Source: an uncultured Verrucomicrobiota bacterium (GTDB lineage: Bacteria; Verrucomicrobiota; Kiritimatiellia; CAIQIC01; Lenti-01). Taken from it: a stretch of DNA of 64,000 nt. Positions 34,155-41,935 of the stretch are shown here, one piece after another. The first letter of the stretch is position 1; every line of letters begins with the position of its first letter. Below the pieces are notes generated by a model, which had not been told where the DNA came from, ran no database searches, and was given only the letters and a program-made list of their open reading frames with translations. Position numbers and translations under genes: made by a program. Where the stretch lies: positions 30,219 through 94,218 of the forward strand of contig CALKWZ010000086.1 in assembly GCA_938003985.1 (NCBI GenBank), in the 5' to 3' direction.

Positions 34155-34456
34155 GACGATCCTTTCCGGGTGAAACCCACCCTTTGTTTGCACGCTCCTC
34201 GATGCCGGCAGGATGATCCCATTTTCGTTATGTGTCAAATCTATGCTGTAAAAAAACGACCGCCTGCGGGGTTCTTTTATTGTAAGTCGCTTGCCTGTTG
34301 CGCGCATCTGCGGCCGGGCCATGCCGTAACGCCCGGGCGCAGCCGTTCGCCCTTCTCCCCATTCGCGTCTTTCGCGCGTTTCGTAGTGGAAAACGGCGAT
34401 TCCGCTTTTCTTCGGCTTCCCATCCGCGGCGGCGCGTGGCAGAATCCGGCCCCGTC
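34155..34456. other. Intergenic region between the DUF2235 gene and purH
   Basis: 302 bases between divergently transcribed genes, so promoters for both should lie here. An imperfect inverted word pair, GAAAACGG and CCGCTTTTC, lies near 34390-34411 upstream of purH. No confident -35/-10 set, riboswitch or RNA gene was recognised. The left part is AT-richer like the island; the right part returns to the genome's GC-rich composition, so the island boundary probably lies within it. Confidence 0.45.
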
Positions 34457-35989
34457 ATGAAGATCCAGCGCGCACTGCTCAGCGTTTCCGACAAGACGGG
34501 CCTGCTCGACTTCGCCCGCGGCCTCGCCGCGCTCGGCGTCGAAATCCTGTCCACCGGCGGCACCGCCGCCGCCCTCCGCGACGCCGGTTTGGCCGTCGTC
34601 GACGTCTCCGCCTTCACCGGCCACCCCGAAATCCTCGACGGCCGCGTCAAAACGCTGCATCCCAAGGTCCACGGCGGCATCCTCCAGCGGCGCGGCAATC
34701 CCGCCGACGTGGAGACCTGCCGGAAGCTGGGTCTGCCGCCCATCGATCTCGTCTGCGTCAATCTCTACCCGTTCGGGCAAAGCCCCTCCATCGAGACCAT
34801 CGACATCGGCGGGCCTTCGATGCTCCGTTCCGCGGCCAAGAACCACGCCGACGTCATCGTGCTGACCGATCCGGCCGACTACGCCCCCGTCCTGGCCGCG
34901 CTGCGCGCCGACGGCGACCTGCTCTTAAAACGCCGCCACGCCCTCGCGCAAAAAGTTTTTGCCCGCACCTCGGCCTACGACGCCGCGATCGCCGCCTGGT
35001 TTGCCGGGGGTGCCGCCGCGGACGTCCAGCTGCGCTACGGCGAAAATCCGCACCAGGCCGCCACGTTCCGCCCCGACGCGCCGCTGCCGGCGGAGGCGAA
35101 CCTCGCCGCTGCCCGCATCCTGCACGGCAAGGAAATGTCCTACAACAACTACGTCGACGGCGACGCGGCCCTCGAAGCCGCGCGCGAGCTGCACGAGTTC
35201 CCGGCCGCGGTCATCATCAAGCACACCAATCCCTGCGGCGCGGCCACCGGCGCCACGCTGGCCGAGGCGCTGGCGGCGGCCTGGGAGGGCGACGTCGTCT
35301 CGTCGTTCGGCTCCGTCATCGCGCTGACGCGCCCCGTGGATCTCGCGACGGCGCAAGTGCTCAAGGGCCGCTTCGTGGAAGCGCTCATCGCGCCGGCGTT
35401 CGAACCCGATGCCCTCGAATTTTTAATGGCCAAGTCCAAGGACATCCGGCTGATTTCGCTCGACCGTCCCTTGGCCGCGCCGCTCGCGCGCAAGCTGACG
35501 CGCCGGATCAACGGCGGCACGCTGACGCAGGACGCCGACCTCGGCGCGCCCGAGGCGTGGCAGCCGGTCACGCAAGCCGCGATTCCCGACGCCTTGCGGC
35601 CGGTGGCCGAGTTCGGCATCCGCGTCTGCAAGCATCTCAAGTCCAACGCGATCTTGCTGGCGTGGGAATGCGCTCCGGGGCAGCACGCCGTCCTCGGCAT
35701 GGGGGCGGGCCAGCCCAACCGCGTGGATTCCCTGCGCAAGCTGGCCATCGAAAAGGCGCGCGAGAACGTCGCCCGCCGCGGCCTCGACCTGAAAGAAGTC
35801 CTCGCCAAGACCGTGCTGATTTCCGACGCCTTCTTCCCGTTCCCGGACAATATCGAGGCGGCGGCGGCGTTCGGGATCAAATACGTCGTCGAACCCGGCG
35901 GCTCCAAGAAGGACCCCGAGTGCATCGCCGCGGCCGACGCGGCCGGCATCGCGATGGTGTTCACCGGCTGCCGGCATTTCTTGCACTGA
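34457..35989 (+). CDS. purH: Bifunctional AICAR formyltransferase / IMP cyclohydrolase PurH
   Basis: 510 residues from the ATG at 34457. It catalyses the last two steps to IMP. The N-terminal MGS-like cyclohydrolase domain shows ALLSVSDKTGLLDFARGLA, LSTGGTAAALRDAG and GRVKTLHPKVHGGIL. The transformylase domain shows LRYGENPHQAATF, the catalytic IIKHTNPCGAA, SFGSVIALTRPVD, and SDAFFPFPDNIEAAA and the terminal GCRHFLH. All expected motifs are complete. It is the only purine gene of the window outside the minus-strand cluster and is separated from guaB by the R-M island, which may have split a once contiguous locus (inference). Confidence 0.97.
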   Translation: MKIQRALLSVSDKTGLLDFARGLAALGVEILSTGGTAAALRDAGLAVVDVSAFTGHPEILDGRVKTLHPKVHGGILQRRGNPADVETCRKLGLPPIDLVCVNLYPFGQSPSIETIDIGGPSMLRSAAKNHADVIVLTDPADYAPVLAALRADGDLLLKRRHALAQKVFARTSAYDAAIAAWFAGGAAADVQLRYGENPHQAATFRPDAPLPAEANLAAARILHGKEMSYNNYVDGDAALEAARELHEFPAAVIIKHTNPCGAATGATLAEALAAAWEGDVVSSFGSVIALTRPVDLATAQVLKGRFVEALIAPAFEPDALEFLMAKSKDIRLISLDRPLAAPLARKLTRRINGGTLTQDADLGAPEAWQPVTQAAIPDALRPVAEFGIRVCKHLKSNAILLAWECAPGQHAVLGMGAGQPNRVDSLRKLAIEKARENVARRGLDLKEVLAKTVLISDAFFPFPDNIEAAAAFGIKYVVEPGGSKKDPECIAAADAAGIAMVFTGCRHFLH

Positions 35990-36006
35990 GGCGTTTCCGT
36001 CCTCGT

Positions 36007-36071
36007 TGTAGCTGGCCTCGGCGAGGCCGGCCACGAAAGAAACAGCCCCGGCCCCACCGGGGCCGGCTACA
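36007..36071. repeat. TGTAGC...GCTACA two-hairpin repeat downstream of purH
   Basis: The ends TGTAGCTGGCC and GGCCGGCTACA are inverted copies. Inside are two further hairpins: GGCCTCGGCGAGGCC and, 19 bases on, GGCCCCACCGGGGCC. The layout (two GC hairpins inside terminal inverted repeats) parallels other two-hairpin elements in this window, but the sequence family is different. It lies just past the purH stop between convergent genes. Confidence 0.8.
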
Positions 36072-36091
36072 ACGGATCCGTAAAATGAAAA

Positions 36092-36117
36092 GCCGTCCAG
36101 CCCGCGGGCTGGACGGC
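36092..36117. terminator. Bidirectional hairpin terminator between purH and a lipoprotein gene
   Basis: A perfect 26-base palindrome with 13-bp arms (GCCGTCCAGCCCG and its complement) is preceded by AAAA and followed by CTTT. It lies between convergent genes, so it can terminate transcription from both sides. The flanking A and T tracts are short, so termination strength is uncertain. Confidence 0.75.
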
Positions 36118-36141
36118 CTTTCAACAAACACCGCCGCTCGA

Positions 36142-36717
36142 CTACTTCGTCCCCACCGTCAGATTGATGTCGGTGGCGCCGTTTTCGGCCTGCACGATCA
36201 CGCTGGCCCGGCGGTCGCCTTTCGCGAACGACAGCATGGCCATTTCCCCCATGTCCATCGTGGACTCGGTCGTCCAGCCCTGGTCCTTCATTTGCGCGGC
36301 GTACTGGGCCACGACGTCGGCCTTGGAGCTGGCGCTCTTCAGCGTCAGGTTGGCTCCGCCGGGCGTGCTGATCGAAGACACGACGCTCGCGCCGGACATC
36401 ACGTAGACGTCCGCGGGGAAATCCTGCGGCATCTCGCCGGCGCCGCCCGCGCGGAAGGTCTGCACGCCGTCGGGGCCTTCGACGACCAGCGAGTCGCCGT
36501 CCATCTTCACGTGGGCCTGCTTGCCGTCGGCGTCCGTCGTCGTGAACGACATCTGGTTGCCCGAGATGTCCACCTTGGCCTGCACGCCGTCCTTGGCCAT
36601 GCTCTTCTCGAGCAGTTTCTCCGTCAATTTTTCCGACAGCTTCTCTTCGGCCTTCTTGCCGCAGCCCGTCGCCGCCACGCACGCCGCCAAGCTCCAAACG
36701 ATCCACGTCCGTTTCAT
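36142..36717 (-). CDS. Hypothetical lipoprotein
   Basis: 191 residues. The N-terminus MKRTWIVWSLAACVAATGC is a lipoprotein signal with the lipobox cysteine at 19. A charged heptad-like stretch follows (AEEKLSEKLTEKLLEKSM), probably a short coiled coil, then a beta-rich domain with GDSLVVEGPDGVQTF and a C-terminal region (SKADVVAQYAAQMKDQGWTTESTMDMGEMAMLSFAKGDR) that resembles the paired helix-strand unit seen in many small lipoproteins that measure change over residue strings. No named family was recognised. It is convergent with purH and has its own promoter region upstream of 36717. Confidence 0.75.
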   Translation of the reverse strand: MKRTWIVWSLAACVAATGCGKKAEEKLSEKLTEKLLEKSMAKDGVQAKVDISGNQMSFTTTDADGKQAHVKMDGDSLVVEGPDGVQTFRAGGAGEMPQDFPADVYVMSGASVVSSISTPGGANLTLKSASSKADVVAQYAAQMKDQGWTTESTMDMGEMAMLSFAKGDRRASVIVQAENGATDINLTVGTK

Positions 36718-36876
36718 CTGAACTCCTCTTTCCTAGGTTGCATTTGCAATCCTACCAGACCGGCGCGGCTTCCGCCAACTCCCTGCCGCCGATTTCGTTG
36801 CGCCAACGGTTTCCGCGGCGGCCCCGGCCGGCGGGCGCGCTTGAACGGCCCTTCGATTTATGCGAAAAATGCCCCG

Positions 36877-36905
36877 TTGACACCCATCTGCGCCCGTGAT
36901 AGCGT
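36877..36905 (+). promoter_or_regulatory. Putative recA promoter
   Basis: A perfect TTGACA -35 element at 36877-36882 is followed, after 17 bases, by TAGCGT at 36900-36905 as a weak -10 (GATAGC two bases earlier is an alternative). It lies 34 bases before the recA start codon. The LexA-box-like palindrome follows immediately, where a repressor would block initiation. Confidence 0.6.
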
Positions 36906-36907
36906 GT

Positions 36908-36921
36908 TGAACAGTCGTTCA
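36908..36921 (+). promoter_or_regulatory. LexA-box-like palindrome upstream of recA
   Basis: TGAACAGTCGTTCA is a perfect 5-bp-arm palindrome (TGAAC-N4-GTTCA, with the N4 AGTC). GAAC-N4-GTTC is the core of the SOS box known from Bacillus and other Gram-positive bacteria. It lies just downstream of the -10 and 17 bases before the recA ATG, the expected place for an SOS operator. No lexA gene is in the window. Confidence 0.65.
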
Positions 36922-36938
36922 GAAACAGGAGTATCCCC

Positions 36939-38030
36939 ATGGCCCCCAAAACGCCCGTCGCCGCCAAAAAAGACCCCAACGCCAACCTGCCCCCCGCCCT
37001 CTCCGCCGTCCTCGCGCAGATCCAGAAGGAATTCGGCGAAGGCGCCATCATGCGCCTCGGCAACGAAGGCGCCGTCTCCAAAATCGCCAGCATTTCCACC
37101 AGCGCGCTGACGCTCGACATGGCGCTGGGCATCGGCGGCGTCCCCCGCGGCCGCATCGTCGAAATCTTCGGCCCCGAATCCTCCGGCAAGACCACCCTCG
37201 TGCTCCACATCATCGCCGAAGCCCAGAAGAACGGCGGCATGTGCGCCTTCATCGACACCGAGCACGCCCTCGACCCCGGCTACGCCAAGAAGATCGGCGT
37301 GGACATCGACAACCTGCTCGTCTCCCAGCCCGACTCCGGCGAGGAAGCCCTGATCATCGCCGACCAGCTCATCCGCTCGAACTCCCTCGACGTGATCGTG
37401 GTGGATTCCGTGGCCGCCCTCGCCCCGCGCGCCGAGCTCGAAGGCCAGATCGGCGACTCGCACGTCGGCCTCCAGGCCCGCCTGATGAGTCAGGCCATGC
37501 GCAAGATGACCGGCATCCTCGACAAGTCCAAGACCGTCTGCATCTTCACCAACCAGATCCGCGAAAAGATCGGCGTGATGTTCGGCAACCCCGAGACGAC
37601 GCCCGGCGGCCGCGCGCTCAAGTTCTACTCCTCCGTCCGCCTCGACATCCGCCGCATCGCCGCCATCAAGGCCGGCGACGGCAAGGTCGTCGGCAACCGC
37701 ACCCGCGTCAAGGTCGTGAAGAACAAGGTGGCCCCGCCCTTCACCGAGGCCGAGTTCGACATCCTCTACGCCGAGGGCATTTCCAAGGAAGGCGCCGTCA
37801 TCGACGCCGCCAACGACCTCGGTCTGCTCGACAAGCGCGGCACGTGGCTGTCCTACGACGGCCAGCAGGTCGGCCAGGGCCGCGACGCGGCCCGCGACAA
37901 CCTGCGGCAGGATCCGGCGCTGCTCGCCAAGATCCGCGACGCCGTCGTCGCCAAGCACGCCGAACACGGTTCCAAGCCCTCCGGCAAGGAAGTCGGCGCC
38001 AAGCCCGCCGCGCCCGAGGCCGAAGACTAG
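36939..38030 (+). CDS. recA: Recombinase RecA
   Basis: 363 residues. It forms the ATP-dependent filament for homologous recombination and promotes LexA cleavage. It starts [11 protein letters not shown] with CAGGAG 7 bases upstream. Walker [15 protein letters not shown] lies at residues 77-90. The [73 protein letters not shown] segments are typical and intact. A short basic/alanine tail ends the protein. The upstream TGAACAGTCGTTCA box suggests SOS control. It is monocistronic, followed by a two-hairpin repeat at 38045. Confidence 0.98.
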   Translation: MAPKTPVAAKKDPNANLPPALSAVLAQIQKEFGEGAIMRLGNEGAVSKIASISTSALTLDMALGIGGVPRGRIVEIFGPESSGKTTLVLHIIAEAQKNGGMCAFIDTEHALDPGYAKKIGVDIDNLLVSQPDSGEEALIIADQLIRSNSLDVIVVDSVAALAPRAELEGQIGDSHVGLQARLMSQAMRKMTGILDKSKTVCIFTNQIREKIGVMFGNPETTPGGRALKFYSSVRLDIRRIAAIKAGDGKVVGNRTRVKVVKNKVAPPFTEAEFDILYAEGISKEGAVIDAANDLGLLDKRGTWLSYDGQQVGQGRDAARDNLRQDPALLAKIRDAVVAKHAEHGSKPSGKEVGAKPAAPEAED

Positions 38031-38044
38031 AGCGGTTTCATAAT

Positions 38045-38119
38045 CCCCCGACGGGGTCGTCGGGGGCTCCAAAGACATAAAACCCGCGGCTGTTTGGAGC
38101 CGGGACGACCTCGTCCCGG
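38045..38119. repeat. Two-hairpin repeat downstream of recA
   Basis: Hairpin one has arms CCCCCGACG and CGTCGGGGG (38046-38066) around GGT-type loop bases; GCTCCAAA follows. After about 20 bases TTTGGAGC, the inverted copy, precedes hairpin two with arms CCGGGACGA and TCGTCCCGG (38100-38119). The layout is again two hairpins joined by inverted words. It lies between the convergent recA and methyltransferase genes and may stop transcription. Confidence 0.8.
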
Positions 38120-38189
38120 TCGGATTCAGCGGCTACTGAATTGATGAATTCACTCTAGGCCGCGCGTCCCGCCGGGGCGCAGGGCGCGC

Positions 38190-38840
38190 TCAGGTCTTGC
38201 GGAACACCCACACGCGGGGATTCGCGTGGTCGAGTTCGGCCAGGCCGTACCGGGCGCGGATCCAATCGAACGTCCGGCGGTGGTAGAACGCGACGTGGGT
38301 GGCGTCGCTGGCGTAGCCCCAGGTGCGGAACGCGTCCAAATCCTCCCACGGCGCGGTCATCACCGTCAGGACGCCGCCGGGCCGGAGCAGCGACAGCATC
38401 CGCGGCCACTCGTCCGCCGGACGGTGGAAATGCTCGACGACTTCGGTGGCGAACAGGAAATCGAACGGACCGGCCGGCCACTCGGGCCGGAAAAACACGT
38501 CGTAGTTGTCGCAGCGCAGGCCGGCTTCCGCGAGCAGCAGGTGCAGGGTCGGCGCGTGGCCGCAGCCGTAGTCGAGCCCGCGCATGTCCGGCTCCAGGAA
38601 CGGCCGCGCCGGCACGATGGCCTGGCGCAGGAACGCGACGTAGCCCGCGTCTCCGGGTCCGTTCCAGTGCTTGGCGTAGCGTTGCTTCTCCGCTTCCGGC
38701 GCGGGCAAATCGGCGGCCGCCGCGAAAACGAGCCGGCAGCGCGCGCACGGATTCAGTTGCCGCTTGCGCACGTCCGCAACGGCGGCGAACGGACCCGGCG
38801 CGGCGCACAGCGGACAGCGCGCGTCCCCGTCCGGCCTCAT
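38190..38840 (-). CDS. Class I SAM-dependent methyltransferase with N-terminal zinc ribbon
   Basis: 216 residues from the ATG at 38838-38840. The N-terminus has two cysteine pairs (CPLCAAPG and NPCARCRLVF), a small zinc ribbon common in methyltransferases of cell-surface carbohydrate pathways. The Rossmann core follows: GLDYGCGHAPTLHLLLAEAG as motif I, FDFLFATEVVEHF as motif II/III, and LSLLRPGGVLTVMTAPW. A WGYASDATHVAFYH stretch is typical of Methyltransf_23-type enzymes. The start overlaps the stop of the spermidine-synthase-like gene by 4 bases. The substrate is unknown. Confidence 0.85.
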   Translation of the reverse strand: MRPDGDARCPLCAAPGPFAAVADVRKRQLNPCARCRLVFAAAADLPAPEAEKQRYAKHWNGPGDAGYVAFLRQAIVPARPFLEPDMRGLDYGCGHAPTLHLLLAEAGLRCDNYDVFFRPEWPAGPFDFLFATEVVEHFHRPADEWPRMLSLLRPGGVLTVMTAPWEDLDAFRTWGYASDATHVAFYHRRTFDWIRARYGLAELDHANPRVWVFRKT

Positions 38841-39568
38841 GCCGGCGGTTCCTCCGCCGCGCGCGCCAGATACAGGCCGTTGGCCGACGTCCCGCCCGTC
38901 AGCGGATTGGCGAAGACGCAGGCGCGCCCCGCGGCGTTGCCGAACGCCGCGCGCAAAACGTCGAGGAACGCGGCGTCGGGTTCGTCGTTGGACCACAGCG
39001 CGAAGACCCCGCCGGGCTTGAGGAAACCCTTCAGCCGGCGCAGGCCGGCCGCGGAATAGAAATCCGCGTGGGCGGGATTGAGCAGTTGCGACGGCGTGTG
39101 GTCGACGTCCAGCAGCACGGCGTCCCAGCGGCGGCCGGGCTGCGCCGGATCGAATCCGTCCCCGCGCGCCAGCGCGAAGAAGTCGGCGTTCAGGTAGGCG
39201 CAGCGCGGATCGTCGGTCAGCCGCCGGCCGTTGGGCACGAGGCCGCGCCGGTGCCAATCGATCACGGGCTCCAGCGCCTCGACGACGACCAGGCGCGCCA
39301 CCTGCGGGAAGTCCAGCGCGGCGGCGGCGGTGAAGCCCAGCCCCAGCCCGCCGACGACGACCTCCCATCCGCTGCCGGCCAGCGCGCCGAGGCCGTCGCG
39401 CGCCAATTCGGCTTCGGCCTCGTAGAACAAACTCGACATGAGGTACTCGCCGTTGAGCTTGACCTCGTAGGCTTCCGCGCCGTCGAGGGCGAGCACCTGC
39501 CGGCGCTGGAGGATCAGTTCGCCCAGGCGCGTTTTCCGGTAGTCGAGTTCTGCGAACGGCGGATTCAT
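38837..39568 (-). CDS. Spermidine-synthase-like methyltransferase-fold protein
   Basis: 243 residues from the ATG at 39566-39568. The beginning YRKTRLGELILQRRQVLALDGAEAYEVKLNGEYLMSSLFYEAEAEL resembles the small N-terminal domain of spermidine-synthase relatives. The Rossmann core shows VVVGGLGLGFTAAAALDFPQVARLVVVEALEPVIDW and WDAVLLDVDHTPSQLLN, then GLRRLKGFLKPGGVFALWSNDEPD. A true polyamine specificity is not certain, since the aminopropyltransferase signature GGDGG is GGLGLG here. It is translationally coupled to the downstream methyltransferase. Confidence 0.75.
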   Translation of the reverse strand: MNPPFAELDYRKTRLGELILQRRQVLALDGAEAYEVKLNGEYLMSSLFYEAEAELARDGLGALAGSGWEVVVGGLGLGFTAAAALDFPQVARLVVVEALEPVIDWHRRGLVPNGRRLTDDPRCAYLNADFFALARGDGFDPAQPGRRWDAVLLDVDHTPSQLLNPAHADFYSAAGLRRLKGFLKPGGVFALWSNDEPDAAFLDVLRAAFGNAAGRACVFANPLTGGTSANGLYLARAAEEPPA

Positions 39569-39597
39569 GGCGCCCCGACCGTAGCATGCGGGCTCCA

Positions 39598-39660
39598 TTT
39601 TAACCACAGAGAACACAGAGAGAACCGAGAAGGTCTTCTTTGCGTTCTTTGCGGCCAAAA
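39598..39660. repeat. AACCACAGAGAACACAGAG-type dispersed repeat
   Basis: TTAACCACAGAGAACACAGA is followed by an AGAACCGAGAAGG stretch and by TTCTTTGCGTTCTTTGCGG. This arrangement is known from many unrelated bacterial genomes as a dispersed non-coding repeat. It sits in the short gap between divergent genes. Confidence 0.7.
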
Positions 39661-39708
39661 ATCCTTCGGGACTTGCCTTGCGCGGCCGGATTCCGCGAAG
39701 ATCGGGGC

Positions 39709-40197
39709 ATGAACGACGAGGGCTTCACTTTCCTGCCCGGCGGGGTACGCGTGTCAAAAGCCGACGGGCGCCTGGACGCGCTGGGCGCGCTGGACGAACT
39801 CGACGCGGCGCTGGGCCTGCTGCGGGTTGCGCTGGCGGGGCATCCGGACGCGGCGCGGATCGAATCCAGCCAGCGCGACCTGCTGAAGATCGGCGGGGAA
39901 CTCGCGACGGGCCGGCCGGCGCTCGCGGCGGACGCCGTCGCGGCGCTCGAAGCCGAAACCGCGCGGCGCAACGCGGCGCTGCCGCCGCTGCGCGAGTTCG
40001 TTTTGACCGGGGCCACCGAAGCCTCCGCCCGCGCGCACGTCGCGCGCGCGGTCTGCCGCCGGGCGGAGCGCGAAATCGTGCGCGTCCGGGAGACGCATCC
40101 GGAACTCGTCTTTCCGCCGGCCCTGGCCTATCTCAACCGCCTGTCCGGATGGCTCTTCGCGCTGGCGCGCGCATGCGAACGGCCGGATTTTACGTAG
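39709..40197 (+). CDS. PduO-like cob(I)alamin adenosyltransferase, short or degenerate N-terminus
   Basis: 162 residues from the ATG at 39709. The core LPGGVRVSKADGRLDALGALDELDAALGLL, the KIGGELATG segment, VLTGATEASARAHVARAVCRRAERE and the closing LAYLNRLSGWLFALARACE match the PduO-type ATP:cob(I)alamin adenosyltransferase fold. The usual N-terminal TKTGDxGxT ATP-binding motif is reduced to NDEGFTF, so catalysis may be impaired. The stop codon (40195-40197) lies inside a palindromic repeat, and the final DFT is encoded by it. No other cobalamin gene is nearby. Confidence 0.75.
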   Translation: MNDEGFTFLPGGVRVSKADGRLDALGALDELDAALGLLRVALAGHPDAARIESSQRDLLKIGGELATGRPALAADAVAALEAETARRNAALPPLREFVLTGATEASARAHVARAVCRRAEREIVRVRETHPELVFPPALAYLNRLSGWLFALARACERPDFT

Positions 40198-40237
40198 AAC
40201 GTAAAAAGTTTCGCGAAGTTTTACGTAGAACGTAAAA
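40188..40237. repeat. TTTTACGTNNNACGTAAAA palindrome doublet
   Basis: Two copies of TTTTACGTAGAACGTAAAA lie at 40188-40206 and 40219-40237, separated by AGTTTCGCGAAG. They lie between the convergent PduO-like and YceH genes, and the first provides the PduO stop codon. The same element with different central bases is found at 55547 and 63926. Confidence 0.9.
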
Positions 40238-40253
40238 ACTTTGCGGCGGCGGG

Positions 40254-40886
40254 CTAGCCGCGGCGGAGGGCGGCGATCTGGGCTTCGAGTTCGGCGATGC
40301 GCCGTTCGAGCTCGTGGATCCGGCCGGAATCCGGCGGCGACCGGACGGGAGCCGGCGCGACGGCGACCGGCGCGGGCGCCGGATCCGGCAACGGGCCGAA
40401 GGCGTGGGCGAACCGGTTTTCCTTGCAGCCGGCCGCGCGCGGCAATTCGACGACGTAGGGTTCGGGCCGCGCGGCCAAGGCCAGCAGCACCGTGCGCACC
40501 TCCGCCGGCGACGCGAACGGATGCATCCGCGACGCCCGCCCGCGCAGTTCGCCGGGCGTCTGCGGACCGCGCAGCAACAGCTCGCACAGGATCGCCAGTT
40601 CGGGCGTGTCCACGCCGAGCGTCTCGGTCAGCCGGTGGACGTACTTCACCGCGCGCGAGCCCACCCCGGCATAGGTCGCGACCAGCTTGCGGTCGTACTG
40701 CAAAACGCCCAGGCCTTTTTCGACCTCGTCCGGCGCGAGGTGCATTTCGGGATCGCGGTTGTTCTTCTGGTTGCAGGCGGCCACCAGCGCGTTCAGCGTC
40801 AGGGGGTAGTATTCGGGCGTGGCGAGTTCCTTCTCGACCAGGCAGCCGAGGAGGCGCGCTTCCAGCGGGGTCAGGTCCGGTTTCAT
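40254..40886 (-). CDS. YceH/UPF0502 (DUF480) family protein
   Basis: 210 residues. The segment LTPLEARLLGCLVEKELATPEYYPLTLNALVAACNQKNNRDPEM is the conserved start of DUF480/YceH, and LCELLLRGPQTPGELRGRASRM and FASPAEVRTVLLAL mark its second winged-helix domain. The family has two tandem winged helices and unknown molecular function. A Pro/Ala-rich linker and a C-terminal coiled coil (HELERRIAELEAQIAALRRG) follow. The start is 4 bases after the stop of the outer-membrane protein gene, so it is the last gene of a three-gene unit. Confidence 0.88.
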   Translation of the reverse strand: MKPDLTPLEARLLGCLVEKELATPEYYPLTLNALVAACNQKNNRDPEMHLAPDEVEKGLGVLQYDRKLVATYAGVGSRAVKYVHRLTETLGVDTPELAILCELLLRGPQTPGELRGRASRMHPFASPAEVRTVLLALAARPEPYVVELPRAAGCKENRFAHAFGPLPDPAPAPVAVAPAPVRSPPDSGRIHELERRIAELEAQIAALRRG

Positions 40887-40890
40887 GGCT

Positions 40891-41928
40891 TCAGAAGGTC
40901 ACTCCCAGGGTGAGCAGGACGGTCTCCAGTTCGAACGAAAATTCCTTGTCGAAGCGCTCGCGCCGCTCGATGATTTCAGCGGGATCGGTCGCCTGGGATT
41001 CGATCGTGCCTGCGGCTTCGATCCACTGGAGCTGCACGCCGAGGCTCAGCGCCGCCCGCTTCGAGGGCCATTCGATCTGCCCGCGCAGGCGGTAGTTCCG
41101 GTGCGAGAAATCGAGGTTCTTCTCCCGGTGGTCCGCCGAGGTGAAGAACGAGGTGCTGCCGTCGTAGTCGAAGAACAGGACGTGGCCCTGCAGGAGGAAG
41201 CGGGCGCCGGCGAAGCCGTCGAACCGGACGTCCAGGCCCGGGCCCCACTGCGGCGCGACCAGGCCCGCGTAGCCGGTGGCCCGGCCGCCCACCACGAAAT
41301 CCTCGGGCGGATTCTGGTACTGCGTCGTGCCCGTGGACGGCCCCGCGTCGATCTCGTACTTGCCGCCGAAGAACAGCACGCCCACTTCCAGCGACGGATC
41401 GATGCTCCAGCGGTCGCCGATGGCGAATCCCAGCGGAATCAGCCGCAGATCCAGCTCCGTCATGTTCCCGGTCAGATCGGCCTCGAACGGCGTTCCGGCC
41501 GGGATCATGAGATGGTCGTAGGCGCGCCCGCCGTATTCGATGTCGTCGCCGATGCCCAGATAGTAATCGCGGCGGGCGACGGTGCGGGTGGACGCCTGGA
41601 AAAACGAGGTTTCGAGCCGGAAGCCGACGAATTGGCCTTGCGCCTCGCAGGCCAGCCCGAAGAGGCCGTAGGGACCGTCGAGGTCGAAATCGCTCGTGCC
41701 GTAGGTTTCGGCGTCGGCCTGTTTCCAGGTTTGGCCGGTCGCGTCGTAGAACTTGCGGGTGGTTTCGGCGACCATGCCTTCGAAGCGGGTCGCGGCGCCG
41801 GCGTGGAGGCGCAACTGCTGGCGCTGGCCGGGCGGGCAGCTGCCGCCCCATTCCGCGCCGCCGCGCGCGCCGGCCGCGCCGGCCGCCAACACGCACAAGG
41901 CCGGGACCCACCAACGGCGCGCGCGCAT
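40891..41928 (-). CDS. Outer-membrane beta-barrel-like protein
   Basis: 345 residues from the ATG at 41926-41928. The N-terminus MRARRWWVPALCVLAAGAAGARG is a signal peptide. The mature protein has alternating amphipathic strands with many aromatic residues (GYAGLVAPQWGPGLDVRFDGFAGARFLLQGHVLFFDY, NYRLRGQIEW) and ends with the aromatic strand LETVLLTLGVTF, a barrel-like terminal phenylalanine. No named family was recognised. It lies between a solute-binding lipoprotein and YceH in one unit, so an outer-membrane role linked to the binding protein is possible (inference). Confidence 0.7.
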   Translation of the reverse strand: MRARRWWVPALCVLAAGAAGARGGAEWGGSCPPGQRQQLRLHAGAATRFEGMVAETTRKFYDATGQTWKQADAETYGTSDFDLDGPYGLFGLACEAQGQFVGFRLETSFFQASTRTVARRDYYLGIGDDIEYGGRAYDHLMIPAGTPFEADLTGNMTELDLRLIPLGFAIGDRWSIDPSLEVGVLFFGGKYEIDAGPSTGTTQYQNPPEDFVVGGRATGYAGLVAPQWGPGLDVRFDGFAGARFLLQGHVLFFDYDGSTSFFTSADHREKNLDFSHRNYRLRGQIEWPSKRAALSLGVQLQWIEAAGTIESQATDPAEIIERRERFDKEFSFELETVLLTLGVTF

Positions 41929-41935
41929 GCCGCGG

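Noticed and set aside
38837..39568. Named as a true spermidine synthase (speE)
   Set aside because: Key aminopropyltransferase motifs are altered, so only a spermidine-synthase-like fold is claimed.
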